NCBI RefSeq assembly: GCF_003268475.1 | Contig: NZ_MCIF01000002.1 | Location: 1,058,395-1,122,394, forward strand | Direction of reading: 5' to 3' | DNA length: 64,000 nucleotides | DNA from: Thermogemmatispora tikiterensis | GTDB lineage: Bacteria; Chloroflexota; Ktedonobacteria; Ktedonobacterales; Ktedonobacteraceae | Shown here: positions 63,241-64,000 of the stretch, piece by piece | How positions within the stretch are numbered: position 1 is the first letter of the stretch | Layout: each line of letters opens with the position of its first letter | Made by a program: the position numbers and the translations under genes | Notes under the pieces: model-generated | The model's database searches: none | The model's input: only the letters and a program-made list of their open reading frames with translations | Told to the model about the DNA's origin: nothing

Positions 63241-63490
63241 TCGCCGGCCCCGGAGAGTTTCGAATCGACCGCTCATACGGCCCTCATTGCCAGGGGTTTC
63301 GGCTCGGCCCGTGACTTTGACGGAGGAGGAGCCTTCGGCCTCGACCCCGACTCTCCTCTGCCTACTGAAGCCCGAGGTTCCCTTTTTGACGTGTGATATA
63401 CTGCGTAAGAGCTTGCTGGTGAATGCCTCGTCAGACCAGGATGCTCTCCGCATCTCCTCCTTGGTCCGTCCCTTTCACTGAGGGAGAAGA
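63241..63490. other. Inter-array spacer without recognisable gene
   Basis: Rest of the sequence between the arrays. No reading frame with an SD or known domain is seen. GC content returns to the level of the surrounding genome. Confidence 0.4.
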
Positions 63491-63539
63491 AAGAGGACAG
63501 CCCCAAAGAGGAGAGCGTAGAGCGTGAAGCGGGTACGTG
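63491..63539 (+). repeat. 49-bp near-copy of part of the P-type ATPase gene
   Basis: Matches 60915-60963 at 45 of 49 positions in the same orientation. The source segment encodes a transmembrane stretch near residues 95-110 of the ATPase. Similarity ends where recognisable CRISPR repeat sequence begins (63540-63541). Probably a leftover of a paralogous gene or of a recombination event. Confidence 0.75.
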
Positions 63540-64000
63540 ATCCTCGGGCGGATCGTCCCCTCTGCAACTTGTCTCCCTGCCCACTGCTCAAGCCGCCAGT
63601 CAGGCCCTTTCAGTATCCTCATGCGGATCGTCCCCTCTGCAACACAGATGGGTGATCTCCTCCAGCCAAGCCATTGACTCTTTCAGTATCCTCATGCGGA
63701 TCGTCCCCTCTGCAACTGAGCGAATCGAGGAGCGAACTCCCGGGCTTCGTCAACTTTCAGTATCCTCATGCGGATCGTCCCCTCTGCAACTAATCCCTGT
63801 GCCACCGCCTTTTGATACTGATCGTATCTTTCAGTATCCTCATGCGGATCGTCCCCTCTGCAACCATGAGCTGCCCCTGCTCTCTCCGATCGCTTTGACC
63901 TTTCAGTATCCTCATGCGGATCGTCCCCTCTGCAACTAGCGGTACTGCCGGACTGCGCCACGGTCACCGCATCTTTCAGTATCCTCATGCGGATCGTCCC
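63532..64000 (-). CRISPR. CRISPR array 2: at least 7 repeats, continues past the window
   Basis: A degenerate repeat at 63532-63568 (the last 28 of 37 bases conserved, with CCTCGGGCGG in place of CCTCATGCGG) is followed by repeats starting at 63607, 63680, 63754, 63828, 63900 and 63973, the last cut by the window end. Spacers are 35-38 nt. All intact repeats carry the A variant. A degenerate repeat at the left end is what is expected at the leader-distal end if transcription runs leftward, so the leader should lie beyond 64000. Confidence 0.95.

Noticed and set aside
1..64000. tRNA or rRNA genes
   Set aside because: I looked through the gene-free stretches for tRNA-like GTTCGA-type arms with matching acceptor ends and for conserved rRNA segments and recognised none; a covariance search would be needed to be sure.

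Overview
The window is high-GC DNA with bacterial gene structure. It holds about 55 genes, mostly long operons with frequent ATGA or TAATG stop/start overlaps and clear Shine-Dalgarno (SD) sites. A nearly complete menaquinone pathway, a dipicolinate-synthase-A-like protein, many ABC importers and sugar and heterocycle catabolic genes suggest a spore-forming, heterotrophic Chloroflexota bacterium of the Ktedonobacteria/Thermogemmatispora kind. That assignment is inference from gene content, not from a marker gene.

Layout. 1-4.2 kb: the end of an acidic protein, a FabG-type reductase, a methyltransferase, a TenA/PqqC-like protein and a small membrane protein. 4.3-7.1 kb (minus strand): xylose-isomerase-like protein and xylulokinase. 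7.4-14.3 kb: a complete branched-chain amino-acid-type ABC importer (binding protein, LivH, an unusually long LivM, LivG, LivF) behind a near-consensus promoter and closed by a terminator. 14.4-21 kb: a phosphoribosyltransferase, two methyltransferases, a small heat-shock protein, a MerA-like flavoprotein and a decayed patch (16.8-18.5 kb) with remnants of a SWIM zinc-finger gene, a TnpB-like gene and a VWA-domain gene. 21.3-29.4 kb: menF-menD-menH-menB-menC-menE. 29.5-31.4 kb: L-rhamnose mutarotase, a tiny basic protein, then 1.2 kb without genes that carries two consensus promoters and HutC/DasR-like operator sequences. 31.4-37.8 kb: a five-gene oligopeptide/oligosaccharide-type ABC importer.

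37.8-59.2 kb is a catabolic island. A minus-strand arm (two amidohydrolases and an isochorismatase-type hydrolase) diverges from a plus-strand arm. The plus arm holds a TIM-barrel isomerase, a BMP-type nucleoside importer with one permease fused to its double ATPase, an SDR, E1 alpha and beta of a 2-oxoacid/acetoin-type dehydrogenase with a stand-alone lipoyl protein, a GntR/FCD regulator, a tautomerase, a VOC protein, an M24 hydrolase, an enolase-superfamily enzyme, an opine-type dehydrogenase, a DpaA-like protein and a cytosine-deaminase-like amidohydrolase. Two exactly mirror-image 21-bp palindromes lie between the arms and are the obvious candidate operators. The set looks like uptake and ring-opening of an N-heterocycle or nucleoside-like compound whose carbon skeleton is then oxidised; the substrate cannot be read from the sequence.

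59.1-64 kb: a heavy-metal P-type ATPase with a CSC rather than CPC motif, a Trypco1-type (CU044_2847 family) protein, and two CRISPR arrays sharing one 37-nt repeat, with 16 repeats in the first and at least 7 in the second, which runs off the window. No cas genes are visible. The repeats come in two forms arranged in blocks. A 49-bp near-copy of part of the P-type ATPase gene abuts the degenerate end repeat of the second array.
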